From positions 1 through 64,000 of the forward strand of contig JAXGGA010002883.1 of assembly GCA_038373865.1 (NCBI GenBank): a stretch of DNA of 64,000 nucleotides, given 5' to 3'. Under the pieces are notes generated by a model. That model was not told where the DNA came from. It was given only the letters and a program-made list of their open reading frames with translations, and ran no database searches. A program made the translations under genes and the position numbers. This DNA is from Uloborus plumipes (taxonomy: Eukaryota; Arthropoda; Arachnida; Araneae; Uloboridae). Position 1 is the stretch's first letter. Each line of letters opens with the position of its first letter. Shown here one piece after another: positions 48,057-59,085 of this stretch.

Positions 48057-48593
48057 TACCTTGGATAATTCTGAACTTCTCTCCCTTCCATAAATAAAGA
48101 AACTTACGTATTATCACTTTTGTGAAAGAGAAGTTGTCGCCAAATGTTGAGGTATTCTCTATGAAGCTGATTACTTTTTGGCAATCTGAAATCAATTTGA
48201 ATATTATGTTTGGGGCTAAAAGTACACCATTTCTTAAGGCATTAAAATACGTTCCAACATTGCGGAATATCATAGCAAATAGTATGGCCATAAAAACGAA
48301 CTATTGATTGGATGTTTGGCGAGAAAATATAGTAACATACTTTGATTGAAAACAGCAATAGGTATAAAAAACAAAATAGTGTTCGTCTGGAAAATAATGC
48401 ATGACATAAGCCCCTACAAATCTAAAAGAGTTCCGAAACATGAAACTGAATCTCATTTGTTTTTAAAAAAAGATTAATCTGTTAATCAAATACCTTTTTT
48501 ATCCTTTATACTTGAGATAGTTATTGGGAAAACTTCCATTATTGAGGGCTCTTGGCGCGATTCAAAAGATCGCCAAATTTACGGTAGCAAGCA

Positions 48594-48722
48594 ATTCCAA
48601 CTATCTGCCAGAGAGTTGAGTTGATACACTAAATACTCGATTGGATTGATGAAAGCCTTCGAAAATGGAGTTTTAAATTGAAATTACAGAGACAGAATCA
48701 GGTCTAAAATTGAGATAAAAAT
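48594..48722 (-). repeat. Second copy of an internal Helitron block
   Basis: GCAATTCCAACTATCTGCCA through TCAGGTCTAAAATTGAG matches 46990-47112 with only a few differences. It stops exactly where foldback 3 begins. Confidence 0.7.
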
Positions 48723-48723
48723 G

Positions 48724-49256
48724 ATCTGTGTCTAAGACGCACCTTAGCCACCAATATCCATTATACCTGCAGATCAAGAATCCAACCATTTCTGGGCAAT
48801 CAAGATCGCCTTTGACAGTTGTAGTACGTTCGATCCTTATAGTGTTGAAAATGAATATGCATTCACTTGCATCTGATTCCTGTTTAATGGCATTACACAA
48901 TGAAGACTCTGAGTGCCTGGTGTTGTTCTTGCCATCATTTTTCTGGATTTCAAAGCCTCTTCTTCCATATCAAATCAATTCATTTTCAATATTGCACAAT
49001 TGAACATTATAAACAGGAAGCAGAGGCTTTGAAATCCAGAAAAATGATGGCAAGAACAACACCAGGCACTCAGTCTTCATTGTGTAATGCCATTAAACAG
49101 GAATCAGATGCAAGTGAATGCATATTCATTTTCAACACTATAAGGATCGAACGTACTACAACTGTCAAAGGCGATCTTGATTGCCCAGAAATGGTTGGAT
49201 TCTTGATCTGCAGGTATAATGGATATTGGTGGCTAAGGTGCGTCTTAGACACAGAT
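48724..49256. mobile_element. Foldback 3, 240-bp arms
   Basis: The left arm (48724-48966) is the reverse complement of the right arm (49016-49256), with a loop of about 49 bp. ATCTGTGTCTAAGACGCACC at the left edge pairs with GGTGCGTCTTAGACACAGAT at the right. Both arms carry the same coding remnant in opposite directions. On the right side the coding continues past the arm to 49422, so the left arm is an inverted copy of part of that ORF. No target duplication was identified. Confidence 0.75.
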
Positions 49257-49422
49257 GAAGAAAATCAAGCTGTTGCAACCTCATGGACCCTCAAATTCTA
49301 TCTAATATCCAGACTTTGAAAATGTTGTCAATGTGCCCATAACTGCTATTATTTCGAAAGTAGTCCCTAGTAGAAACGGAAAAGGAATTATTTATAACCT
49401 CTCAAAACAAGACGTGGAATAA
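49016..49422 (+). pseudogene. Transposon-encoded protein, C-terminal fragment, frame-broken
   Basis: One frame reads MVGFLICRYNGYWWLRCVLD through DTDEENQAV. A second frame then gives HGPSNSI, a stop, and YPDFENVVNVPITAIISKVV to YNLSKQDVE and a natural stop at 49420-49422. The order GYWWLxCVLD..HGPSxSFxYP..VP..I is one I recall from uncharacterised transposon-linked proteins in arthropods and cnidarians. It contains at least one frameshift and one in-frame stop, so it is not functional. The role of the parent protein is unknown to me. Confidence 0.5.
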
Positions 49423-49944
49423 GCCAACCGTCACTCGTAAATAACCTTTCGTAGTTTGCAATATTTCTGTATTATATATCATCAGGAGCCATAGGCATTG
49501 CAATAAAGTGGTAAGAGTGTAAAAAGTCGATTCCATTTTTCATCCAGATCCCATTACTGTCCCATTCTGCAAATTTTACCACATATACACTACATTAGGA
49601 AGTAATATATATATTTTTTTCTCAGATTTTTAAAAAATGCACTTTTTGAAATATTCAAGGTCAAATAATGCTTTTGGTGACCTTGAAATATAAACATCAC
49701 GAAACCTTGTCAAATTGTATATCATTTGAAAGCTTGTTTAAAGAGCTTTACAATGACATATAACAAAAGACTCTAGCTGCAATAGAAGCTGAGAAAATTG
49801 AATCTTTGTATGTTCAAAATTTCACTTTTTTCCATTTTTTGCGTTTTTTAAGCGGCCTCACACAAAAAACTAACAGCTGAAAAAAATTTTAAAAATCAGT
49901 TTTTTGTATCACTTTATAGAGGTAATCAACCTTATAATTTTTAC

Positions 49945-50230
49945 TTCCTTTTACGTAGTAAAGGAAGTATTGTGATCGCGAAAAAAAAAATCACTCAAAT
50001 TTGAGTCTAAATTTTGATTTTGCTCACCCCCGAATGAATGTTCAGTAGTTTTTTCGACCTGTCAGCACGTGCATATGTACCTACCAACATATAAGCAGCC
50101 GAAAAATCCTTTTCAACCACCCCCGAGTTAATTACGACGAGTTTTCTCGTGACGTCTGTATGTACGTGTGTGCGTATGTATGTATGTATGTGGGTCGCAT
50201 AACTCAAAAACTATATGCCGTAGAAGCTTC
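49945..50230 (-). repeat. Dispersed repeat with GTATGTATG microsatellite
   Basis: It starts TTACTTCCTTTTACGTAGTAAAGGAAGTATTG, a small palindrome, and contains CGACCTGTCAGCACGTGC and a TATG repeat. Related to 44410-44690. The palindromic start and telegraph-like words are common in spider repeats as I recall; class not determined. Confidence 0.5.
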
Positions 50231-50265
50231 TAGCTTGGTATGTAGGCTCTGAGGATGGTCTAGTT

Positions 50266-50735
50266 GTGCACCTCCCCTTGTGGTTGCATTTGAATGTTCC
50301 CAAGGGGGTGTTTTACCTCTTTTTTGGGGTAAATCAGTGTTAATTTCAATGCAGACTCAAGTGACATGAATTGGCGCGACCACTTGGTGATATGTCGCCA
50401 AGCTTTTGGTCGCCAAGGGTTTGACGCCAACTTGGCGACATATCGCCAAGTTGGCGACAAATTTGGCGAAAAAATTATTTTTTGAATTTGGGTTCAACTT
50501 GGCGCTATTGGCGATATTTTGCGAAAAGTTCACTGAATGATATTAAAATCCCCAATAATTAGAAAATTAACCATTGTAAAATATTTTTTGCATTGTTTCG
50601 TGGCAGATGAGGGGAGTAAATATTTGAATTGTTACCTTGCTCACTCCAAGCACTTTCTTTAACACTTAAGGCAACTACTAAGAAATTTACACGTAAAAGG
50701 AAGTAGTGTGGGGTCCATACCAGATTTTTTTTGAA
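50266..50735 (+). mobile_element. Helitron-family internal fragment
   Basis: CACCTCCCCTTGTGGTTGCATTTGAATG through AGTGTGGGGTCCATACCAG matches 3960-4385 of copy 1, including the TTGGCGACATATCGCCAA palindromes. Both true ends are missing. Confidence 0.72.
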
Positions 50736-52261
50736 ATTGGTGATGGTCAAGTTTTGAGGTTTGTTGATTTCACATGGAATAACCCTATTGTGGAATTGCC
50801 TCAAAACTCAGAGGAATTTTGATAATCCTATAATGTTTTGTCAATATACTTGTGTGTAAAACAGAGGGAAGAAGAGTTATCACTCACTTTTTTTTTTTTT
50901 TGTCTTTATAATTTTGTTTTTTAACTCCTTACTTTAGGCCCATTGTTCTACCATTGTGGGACTAATGAAAGAATACGTGAGTGATGACTTTAATCCGGCT
51001 AGATCAAATTAAAGAAAAAAGAGCCCGGAGGGAAACCATTTTAAAGATACCATATGCTGTTATTCTTCGGTTAGAGTCTGAACTTGATTACCATGCAGGA
51101 TATTTATTTAGACATTATTTTCTCGTCCTTTGATTGTGTATTATGCGGGAGGGACGCTGTTATAGATCCATTTCATGTCAATGAGTCCCTTGAAATATTA
51201 GGACATTTGTGAGATTAGATACTGGCAGACCAAAGGCGATTTTAAACTTCTCCCGACTGTTTAGGGTCTTTTTAATTTTGACTTGATTTTATATTTTACA
51301 TTGTGATCTCTTCGTGCTGTTTTGCTTCACTTCATGTGTTTGCGTTGTCAATGAATCTGTTTTTACAAATGCTATTGCTACTGCAGAAAAAACTTAAAAC
51401 CCAAATTACATTTTGGGGGAAATGCTCTGGCGTGATATTTTTTAACTTATGTTTTTCACAGTTTACCTCCCTTTTTTTTCTGTATAATGTTAATCATGTG
51501 ATTTGAATTCAAATAAACTCGTGGAAAAGGGGTATTCCTTGGAACACCTAAAAGTAAGGTGATGACTGCGCCTATTCTAGAGGACTTTTATCAGAAACGC
51601 GTTCTCAAATCGTACGAAATGTTCGTCACATTTGACTCAATTGCTTCGTGAAAAACGCTCCGGGTAAAGCTTCCGTTAAATTGACGAAATTTTCGTGAGA
51701 TTTGAGCACGAGTTCATTGATTCAGTGAGAACAGGATCGTTGCAAATGACGAAATTAGTCTTACGATTGTCGAATCCTCGAAAGTAAGCGTGCCACTTCT
51801 GGGAGTGTGACTAAACGCTTTATTCCAAACATTGTTCCTCATCGTATGAATAAAACTTCGTTTCTTTGGATCTCTCGTTTGAAGTTTTGTTGATATGCTC
51901 ACTCAGCGATATAATTCTGGTACTGGGTCTAGCTTTGAACTCCTGGTGAATATATAAAGAAGCTTGCAAGCTGGAATGAACCAAGAATAGAGGATTTTAA
52001 TTCGGCTGACGCTGTGAGTTTTGGTGAAGAAACTAGAGGGATACAAAGGTACCGTTTGATATTTATTCCGGAGACCTCGCCGGACACATTTGCGAATGCC
52101 TCAGGTCTTTACTGATTTTGTCAAAATAGGGGGGGGGGGGTGAAAAAAAGAGATAAGGAATGTGAAGGGATTTTGCCTTGTTTTTCGTTGGGTCGTTTAT
52201 TTGATGTGTTAGTTTGTGCTGGTGTTTTTTACTTTTTAAATTTATATTCCCCTTCTTTATC
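50736..52261. other. Intronic sequence, no exon recognised
   Basis: Around 51600-51712, TCAAATCGTACGAAATGTTCGTC and GACGAAATTTTCGTGAGATTTGA form an imperfect inverted repeat of about 110 bp overall, possibly a degraded MITE. Poly-G is at 52131-52140. Confidence 0.4.
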
Positions 52262-52265
52262 AGTT

Positions 52266-52656
52266 CGTCGCTTTGGAAGAATAACGCTGCAACTCAAAAA
52301 AATCGAAAAATGACATTTTTATATTATTTTGTTCAGAAAAAATCGCTCTTTATGATGAACAAGGTTACAACTCAAAAGTGTCAAAAATACCCGCTAGGGA
52401 GCAATTTTTGGAGAACACTGATGTAACTCAAACTACCTTCACTCTTCTTAAAATTACGTCATTAGTTAAAATGCCATTGAAGTCAATCATGCTACGTTAG
52501 AAAACTGATTAAAATGCGTTTTTTTTAATGCTAGTTTCATTAAAATAGTCGCAATAGTTTTGAGCACAAGCGCGACAGAAGTTTCTGAAAAGTTAAAAAT
52601 TGCTCTCCTGAAAAATGGGCTTTTTTGAGTTGCAGCGTTATTCTTCCAAAGCGACG
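52266..52656. mobile_element. TIR element CGTCGCTTTGGAAGAATAAC, 391 bp
   Basis: The left terminus CGTCGCTTTGGAAGAATAAC is repeated in inverted form as GTTATTCTTCCAAAGCGACG at the right; the match extends for more than 35 bp (through AACTCAAAAAA). AGTT flanks both ends (52262-52265 and 52657-52660), suggesting a 4-bp target duplication. The interior has no transposase. Superfamily not assigned. Confidence 0.75.
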
Positions 52657-52669
52657 AGTTGTAGAAAAA

Positions 52670-53391
52670 TCTCCATATATTATTTCTCTAAGCCGAATCC
52701 TATACCCGGTCGAAACTCGCTCATTTCTTTATCGAATTGCATGAAAATTTATGATTTTGAAGCTTATCCCGCGGCTATTGACGAAAATTAGACCCACCCT
52801 CTAAAAAGTGTCGGTTCGTTTTTTATTCGAACTTCAATTTTTGGGCACAAAATTGACTCTATCTAGCGAAATAATTGTCGTATCGTCTCCATTTTGATTT
52901 CATTCGAAAGATTAAAAAAAAATGCGTTCTTTAGAACGTTTCTCCGCTAGCGCCGCGTAACGAGAATCTCGAAAATCCACGTTTAAGCGACTTATAAGCG
53001 ATTGAAGTTTGAAAAAGTTAAATTTTTTGCTCAACTGTTAAAATCGTTACATTGTTGTTCAAATCAATTTTAAATGCGACATTTCAAGCCAAGGCTTAGC
53101 TCGGTAAACCTTAATTGTAACTTTTATTGTTTCAAAATACTATGGTAGTTTTGCGATAACGTTAGTATTTAGTTTAGTAGTAGCCTTGGGTATTTGATTT
53201 TAATATAGGGTATCACTTTTGTAGTAGTTGTAAAAGTGAACGTGTCTTTGATCTCTTTGAAAAGTTGTCAGAACGACGGCAGTAGATGGCGATGTTGTGC
53301 AAATGAAGCCAATAAAAATTGTCGTATTAAATTTTAAGTTTAGAGGGTTTTTTTTTTTCTTTCTTTGCGGAATTCCGCACGGGTCACCTAG
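52670..53391 (+). mobile_element. Helitron-like element, tandem copy 1 of 2
   Basis: It starts TCTCCATATATTATTTCTCT after an A and ends GCGGAATTCCGC, ACGGGTCAC and CTAG, a perfect palindromic stem followed by CTAG. The next base is the T that opens copy 2. It is noncoding. Confidence 0.8.
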
Positions 53392-54082
53392 TCTCCATAT
53401 ATTATTTCTCTAAGCCGAATCCTATACCCGGTCGAAACTCGCTCATTTCTTTATCGAATTGCAAGAAAATTTATGATTTTGAAGCTTATCCCGCGGGCTA
53501 TTGACGAAAATTAGACCCACCCTCTAAAAAGTGTCGGTTCGTTTTTTATTCGACTTTCAATTTTTGGGCACAAAATTGCCTCTATCTAGCGAAATAATTG
53601 TCGTATCGTCTCCATTTTGATTTCATTCGAAAGATTAAAAAAAATGCGTTCTTTAGAACGTTTCTCCGCTAGCGCCGCGTAACGAGAATCTCGAAAATCC
53701 ACGTTTAAGCGACTTATAAGCGATTGAAGTTTGAAAAAGTTAAATTTTTTGCTCAAACGTTAAAATCGTTACATTGTTGTTCAAATCAATTTTAAATGCG
53801 ACATTTCAAGCCAAGGCTTAGCTCGGTAAACCTTAGTTGTAACTTTTATTGTTTCAAAATACTATGGTAGTTTTGCGATAACGTTAGTATTTAGTTTAGT
53901 AGTAGCCTTGGGTATTTGATTTTAATATAGGTCACTTTTGTAGTAGTTGTAAAAGTGAACGTGTCTTTGATCTCTTTGAAAAGTTGTCAGAACGACGGCA
54001 GTTGATGGCGATGTCGTGCAAAGGTACAAGATTTTACATTTTTTTTTTTTTTTTTTTGCGGAATTCCGCACGGGTCGCCTAG
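53392..54082 (+). mobile_element. Helitron-like element, tandem copy 2 of 2
   Basis: It is nearly identical to 52670-53391 and begins immediately after it. It ends GCGGAATTCCGC, ACGGGTCGC and CTAG, followed by T. It lacks about 30 bp near its 3' part (after GTCGTGCAAAGG) compared with copy 1. Confidence 0.8.
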
Positions 54083-56049
54083 TAACATAATATCGGACTA
54101 ACCAGAGATCCAACCATGATGCATTTTCTTAATCAAGCTGTCACCCCGTTTTGAAAAAGAACCGTTCAGCGCTGCTAGGAGCTCCTTTCGTGGTTAGACA
54201 GTACTGTATTTCGAGGGAGATTATTCTGGTAATGGTCGAGCTTCGAACTTCTAATGAAAACGCTTCTATGTTAAAAACTAGAGTGGCGGATTTCAGTTGA
54301 GCTAGTGCAGCTATTTTTGATATAACTAATCATAATTTAACTGCGTTATTGGATTTTATGTATCAGCTTAGTCTTTTTAAATTGAGGAGAAGAAATTAGA
54401 AAAAAGTCTTTTTGTGTCTTGGTTTTTAAAATATCAATTTAAAAAATGCTATTAAATCAAAAGTGTAAAAAATTTGAATTAACTGTGTAGTTTGAATACA
54501 ACAATTTTCGTTCAAAAGATCTTGGATAGGAATTTATTCCCATGGCTTGTTTTTCTATTTAACCAAACTTTTGTTCAATATGGAACTTCTAAACTTACTA
54601 ATTCAGCCAAAAAAAAAAAAAACTGTGAAACAAATCGGAACTGTTGTCTAACTACCTTGAGTTTAAGGATGTTTTTTTAACAGTTCAATTTTTTATTTAT
54701 TTTAATTTTTATGGAACAAGTTCAAATTGTTTTGTTTCAAAAATTATAAAAGCTGAAAATTATATTTTAACATCGAAAAATGAGAAAATTACAGAGATTT
54801 GGACTTTTATTTTGATTTATTTATTTTTCTTTTAGATGCTAACATTTAGAGATTGATTGATTGAATTAAAGTGAAGTTAATTAAATGCACTTATTGCAAT
54901 AGCAGCAAGGCAGCAATAGAAACAATTGCAGAAATTTAATTTTTGACATGAATGATTGTTGCAACGTAAAATCTTTACTTTCATCCATAATTTTCAATGT
55001 TTTTTGTTTTATTTTGTTTTGCTTTGCTTTTGATAACGATAACGATTTGATAGCGACTTTTAAAAATCTTGTAAAATTTTTAAGAAATAATACATGTTAT
55101 TTTTGTTACTTTTATTAATTTGTTTACTCTTAGGAAAGATTAAAAATAAATAAATTTTACTTAAAAATTATTTTATTTTCAGTTTCATCTGAGTGAAACT
55201 AGAAGCCTCTGAAAAATTATATCAACATCAGATATCGCTCTTACTTTATTTATTTATTTATTTATATTTTTTTTACTTTGTTAAATTTAAAATTTTATGC
55301 TGCTGAAACTTGTCAAAATCGTTTTTTTCCTTTGTATCTTTTCGTGAATAAACCAAATGAAAAAGTCTTCCATTGTTTCAATCTATTAAAAAGCATGGGA
55401 AATGGGCAAAAAATTAAGTACTTAAGAGAGGTTTTTTTTTTCTAGCTACATAGTGACCGAAAACAAGCGTAATTTCAAAATCAATTTGTCCTTTTTTGTG
55501 TCAATTATAAGTATTCAAACCAACCGTTAAACTGCTATGCTATAAGTATTACCTTCGTTAGTTAAATGGTAACTTGTTATTGCAGCAAAAAAAAGTTATT
55601 TTCCTTTAAAGTTGCTTTTTTATGAAGAACAATCTAAACTAGAAAGAACCTTTTACAGGGGAGAAAAATGTCAGGAAAGAGCATACGTCTTTTTAGTACA
55701 TAAATCATAATTTCGTTTCAAACTCAGTTTTGATATGATACATCATGAAATTGGAAAATATGTTCGGACAAATCATGTAATTCCCATTTTCCTAAAACTC
55801 TTAACACTTTAAGGGCCAGGGATATACGTGTGCTTTCAGTTTAAAATGTACTTGATAAATCATCGAATAAAAATGATTTATTAATTCTGTTCTTCTCATA
55901 CTATTGAGAAATCAGAATCTTAATATCAGTAAAACAAAGTTATTGCGTAAAAAATATTATTGGACCTTTTTTTTCTGAAAACATCCGCTAAATTCCGTAT
56001 GCTAACATAAAAGTATTGGTCCTCAGAAGGTTAAATGGTGAATACAGAA
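54083..56049 (+). other. Intronic AT-rich sequence, no exon recognised
   Basis: Long A/T runs, TATTTATTTATT tracts and no conserved coding block. Confidence 0.45.
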
Positions 56050-56089
56050 AAATCTTATGAAAACGAATCAACGAAATAAATAATTGGTA

Positions 56090-56192
56090 CCGGTTTAATT
56101 TCCATTTTAACGCTCCATTACTACGGAATTCCCGTTACAACAAACAAAATTCGCGGTTCTTTGAAGTTCGTTGTAACAGGATTTCACTGTGT
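56090..56192. mobile_element. pogo/Tigger-like element end (partial)
   Basis: CCCGTTACAACAAACAAAATTCG and AAGTTCGTTGTAACAGGATTTCACTG resemble the end of a pogo/Tigger-type element, where CAGTGAAATCC..GTTACAACGAA is the outward terminus. The left terminus was not found. Confidence 0.45.
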
Positions 56193-56281
56193 TATTCTCA
56201 ATGTTAAAAGTTTTTTTTGTGCATTATTTGTTTATTTATTGATTTATTTTTGTACGACTTCAGTCAGACCTAAAACATATA

Positions 56282-56609
56282 CACTGCAAAAAAAAAAGTT
56301 TTTTTACAGTAGGCAGCAGAGTTGTAAAACTAGCTATTTTAGTTTTTTTCTGTAAAACTAGCAATTTTGCAGTTCATTACTTTAAAATTAGCAATTTTAC
56401 CATAAAATTAGCTAGCTGTATTATACTGTAAAAACAACAGTGTAATACTGGCAGCAGAGGTTCCAGTTTATAACTCAAATGCACTGTAATAAACTATGAA
56501 ACTAGTAATTTTACAGTTTACTACTCTAGCACAGTTTATTTCTGTATTAGCACAGTTTATTTCTGTAAAATTAGCTGTATTATGCTTTAAAAACACCTAT
56601 TTTTTAGTG
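56282..56609. mobile_element. TGTAAAA-palindrome MITE, cluster 8
   Basis: It begins CACTGCAAAAAAAAAAG and ends CTATTTTTTAGTG between TA dinucleotides (56280-56281, 56610-56611). It lies about 115 bp upstream of exon B. A 21-bp piece (AGCACAGTTTATTTCTGTA) is tandemly repeated near the right end. Confidence 0.73.
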
Positions 56610-56726
56610 TACTTGAATGTGTAGTTACTGACTAAAATACTTAATGTTATGACTAAGTATGTAACTATGATGTGTTTATGCTTTTTACCGAAAATGTCTG
56701 TGACAATCAATATTTTTTTCTCCCAG

Positions 56727-56806
56727 AAAAAATTAGTTCCGGAATCAGCTCTAGCCCAGTGCATGGAAGAATGGGGATTGTCTTTAGGTGAAAATTCGAT
56801 TTTAGG
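56727..56806 (+). CDS. Rho GTPase-activating protein, RICH/Nadrin type: BAR-domain exon B
   Basis: The acceptor TTTTTTTCTCCCAG precedes it and the donor GTAAGG follows. It carries 26 codons plus two bases. The peptide KKLVPESALAQCMEEWGLSL then GENSILG aligns with the family block KKLPLTALAQCMxExxxxLGDDSLLG. Exon A ends in phase 0 and this exon starts in phase 0, so they join directly. The split glycine codon is completed by exon C. Confidence 0.9.
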
Positions 56807-56945
56807 GTAAGGACCTAGCTTAATTTAGTTTTAATTTAATTTATTATTGTTGATGTTAGTTATAAGTTTATTCCAATGCTTGGTTTCAAAATGTAAAATG
56901 TAAAGACCTTATGTTTTTTTAATTCATATTTTTGATTTTTTTTAG

Positions 56946-57057
56946 AATGACTTTAGTTGATTTCGCACGAATCCAAGACACTTTGGCCACTGATTTATTA
57001 AATTATAAAGAATCCGTTGAAGAATCCGTTGTTGAGCCCCTCCAAAATATTTTAAAT
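56946..57057 (+). CDS. Rho GTPase-activating protein, RICH/Nadrin type: BAR-domain exon C
   Basis: A 139-bp intron separates it from exon B; the acceptor is TTTTTTTAG and the donor GTAAGT. One base finishes the shared glycine codon, then 37 codons follow: MTLVDFARIQDTLATDLLNY and VEESVVEPLQNILN. This matches the family's M-LxxCGExxDxLAxELIxFE..VExxVIEPLxxLAE, a BAR helix that forms part of the curved dimer. The exon ends in phase 0. Confidence 0.9.
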
Positions 57058-58508
57058 GTAAGTAAAATGCATGTGTAACTTCAAGCAAATAAATGGTTTT
57101 TGTAAAAAGAATAACATTTTTTGAGTTAAAAAGATATTCAATGTTTTTTTATAAGTGCTTCTAGAAAAAGGAAGCAATATCGCTCTCAGTTTGGCAATCA
57201 AAAATCAGGAGAGTGATGTTCAGTGAGCAGTCATTTTGCTGAAATAAATGTTTTTGGAACATTTTAAAACAAAATTTTTTTAATGTATAATTTCAACTAA
57301 TTATAAAATATTAGCCCCCTTCATGAATTTCTTGTTTGCAGAAACGAACCTTCCACGAATGTATAATCCCAACTGATTCTTCAAAAAGTGCAGTCTTGAA
57401 AAATGACTCCTCATGTTCTGCAATATTCTAGTTACCTTTTTTTTTTTATCTCTTTTAAACTGTTCTTTAAACTTTCGTTTTGGATCAATATTTTCTCTTT
57501 TTTTTATGTTAGTTGATTCATTAGTTTTTTGCTTAGTTGTGAATTTTGTTAAATTCATAAAAATTATTAAAGTTTCCTCCAAAAAACTCTAGCTGAAAAT
57601 GTATCTCAGTTCTCTGATTTTTTCAATTATCTTTGCTGGTAAAGAATCACGGATTAAAAAATTGTTATTTACTTACTTTTAAATGATTATGAAAAGTTTA
57701 AATTGATTGATTCATTCATTATATCAGAAATGCTACTAACTTTATGCCACCCCTGCATCAAGTGAGTCATATTATGGTTATTCTTGCTATGGTTTACTAT
57801 TTTGAATTGAAAACCATTTCAGGACAACCTGTGGGGCATTGATTACATTAGAAATATTTTCCTAAAACTATAAGCTATGTAAACATGTGGCAGGCTCATC
57901 CTTCCAAAATTTTCCAAGGGACGTGTACTCAGTTGCATACAAAGAGCAGCAAGAATCATGCTCACTTATATGCAAATACAATAATTTTCCAATCCCAGTG
58001 TGTGTGTGGTGGGGGGGGGGGGGGTATCATTAAGACTGTGCATTTTACTTTTGGTCATCCATTTATGAGGAAAAAAAAAAAACAAAATTTTGTTTTGTTT
58101 TCATGTCCATATTCCATTAACTTAAAAGACTCAAAAAATTGTGCTCTTCATGTGGATTTTTGCCTAAAAATCTAACATATTTCTCAACCTGTAAAGCTGA
58201 TTTTAAAATAAAGTTTTAAAATGTATGATAAAGGCCCAACATGTCAGATATTTCTCAAGGGGATGAAAGATTACAAACCAAATAAAAATTTCCTCAGAAA
58301 ACAACAAAAAACAGTCACTTTTTTGCAAATATATTGATATCTCAATGCCCGGGGCGGGGGCGGGGGGGGGGGGGGAACCCCCTTAAATAACGGGCCTGGC
58401 GTAATTATATTTTTTAAATGTTATAAAATAATGAAAATGTATTTTTAAACCTTATTTTGCAAATTTACCCCTTGTACGCAATGCTTATACATTTATTTCA
58501 CTTTGCAG
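57058..58508 (+). other. Intron with poly-G tracts
   Basis: A 1.45-kb intron. It holds a G run at 58009-58023 and a GGGGCGGGGG tract at 58350-58374 followed by CCCCCTTAAATAACGGGC, probably the end of an old element. The 93-codon minus frame at 57301-57582 is Lys-rich and not credible as a gene. Confidence 0.55.
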
Positions 58509-58585
58509 ATCGACATATCAAAGATCATCAAGTCTCGGAAACAGCTTACAAAGCTCAGTTCTGATATGGATTCTGCCAAAACTAG
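58509..58585 (+). CDS. Rho GTPase-activating protein, RICH/Nadrin type: BAR-domain exon D
   Basis: The acceptor CACTTTGCAG precedes it and the donor GTAAAA follows. It gives IDISKIIKSRKQLTKLSSDM then DSAKT plus two bases of an arginine codon. The family block reads V-EIPNIQKQRKxLAKLVLDMDSAR; the basic KxRKQLTKL segment contributes to the membrane-binding face in this BAR family. Phase matches both neighbours. Confidence 0.92.
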
Positions 58586-58961
58586 GTAAAATTCTATAAG
58601 TAAAATTCTATGACAGCTAAAAACTATTAACTTTCAACTACTGTAAATTGTTAAGTTCTATAGTACTTCACATAACATAAACAAACCTGATTTTGGGATA
58701 GGCTAAGTAACACAAAGTTGTATCAATTTAAATGTGAATATTAATGTGTTTTAAAGTTGAACCCAAATATGATTATAATTATCTTAATTTAACTGTTCAA
58801 GAGTTACAGATTGCCAATTCCTGAACTAGGTGTTAAATGGCTTTTTTTTTCTTTTTGATTATACTATGAAACATAATATCAACCTGTTAAAGAAATTAAT
58901 TAAACAACCATTTTAAATTACTTTGTTTAGTTTCCTTTCAATGAAAAATATCTTTACCCAG

Positions 58962-59085
58962 GTACCAAAGTGCTCTGAGAAGTAGTCAGCAAATCGCCGG
59001 CAATGGGCAAACTAATGCAGCAGCCAAAGTTCAGCTTTTGAGAGAAGAAGCTGAAGATTTATCAAGCAAAGTTGAACAATGCCGG
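58962..59085 (+). CDS. Rho GTPase-activating protein, RICH/Nadrin type: BAR-domain exon E
   Basis: The acceptor TCTTTACCCAG precedes it and the donor GTATGG follows. One base finishes an arginine codon; then YQSALRSSQQIAGNGQTNAA and later LLREEAEDLSSKVEQCR. In the family this is RW-QxxKSSG..ALREExEEAxxRVEQCRDQL, so the last residues lead into the next BAR helix. The following exon (starting near DQL) was not found in the remaining 4.9 kb. The RhoGAP catalytic domain is therefore outside the window. Confidence 0.9.
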
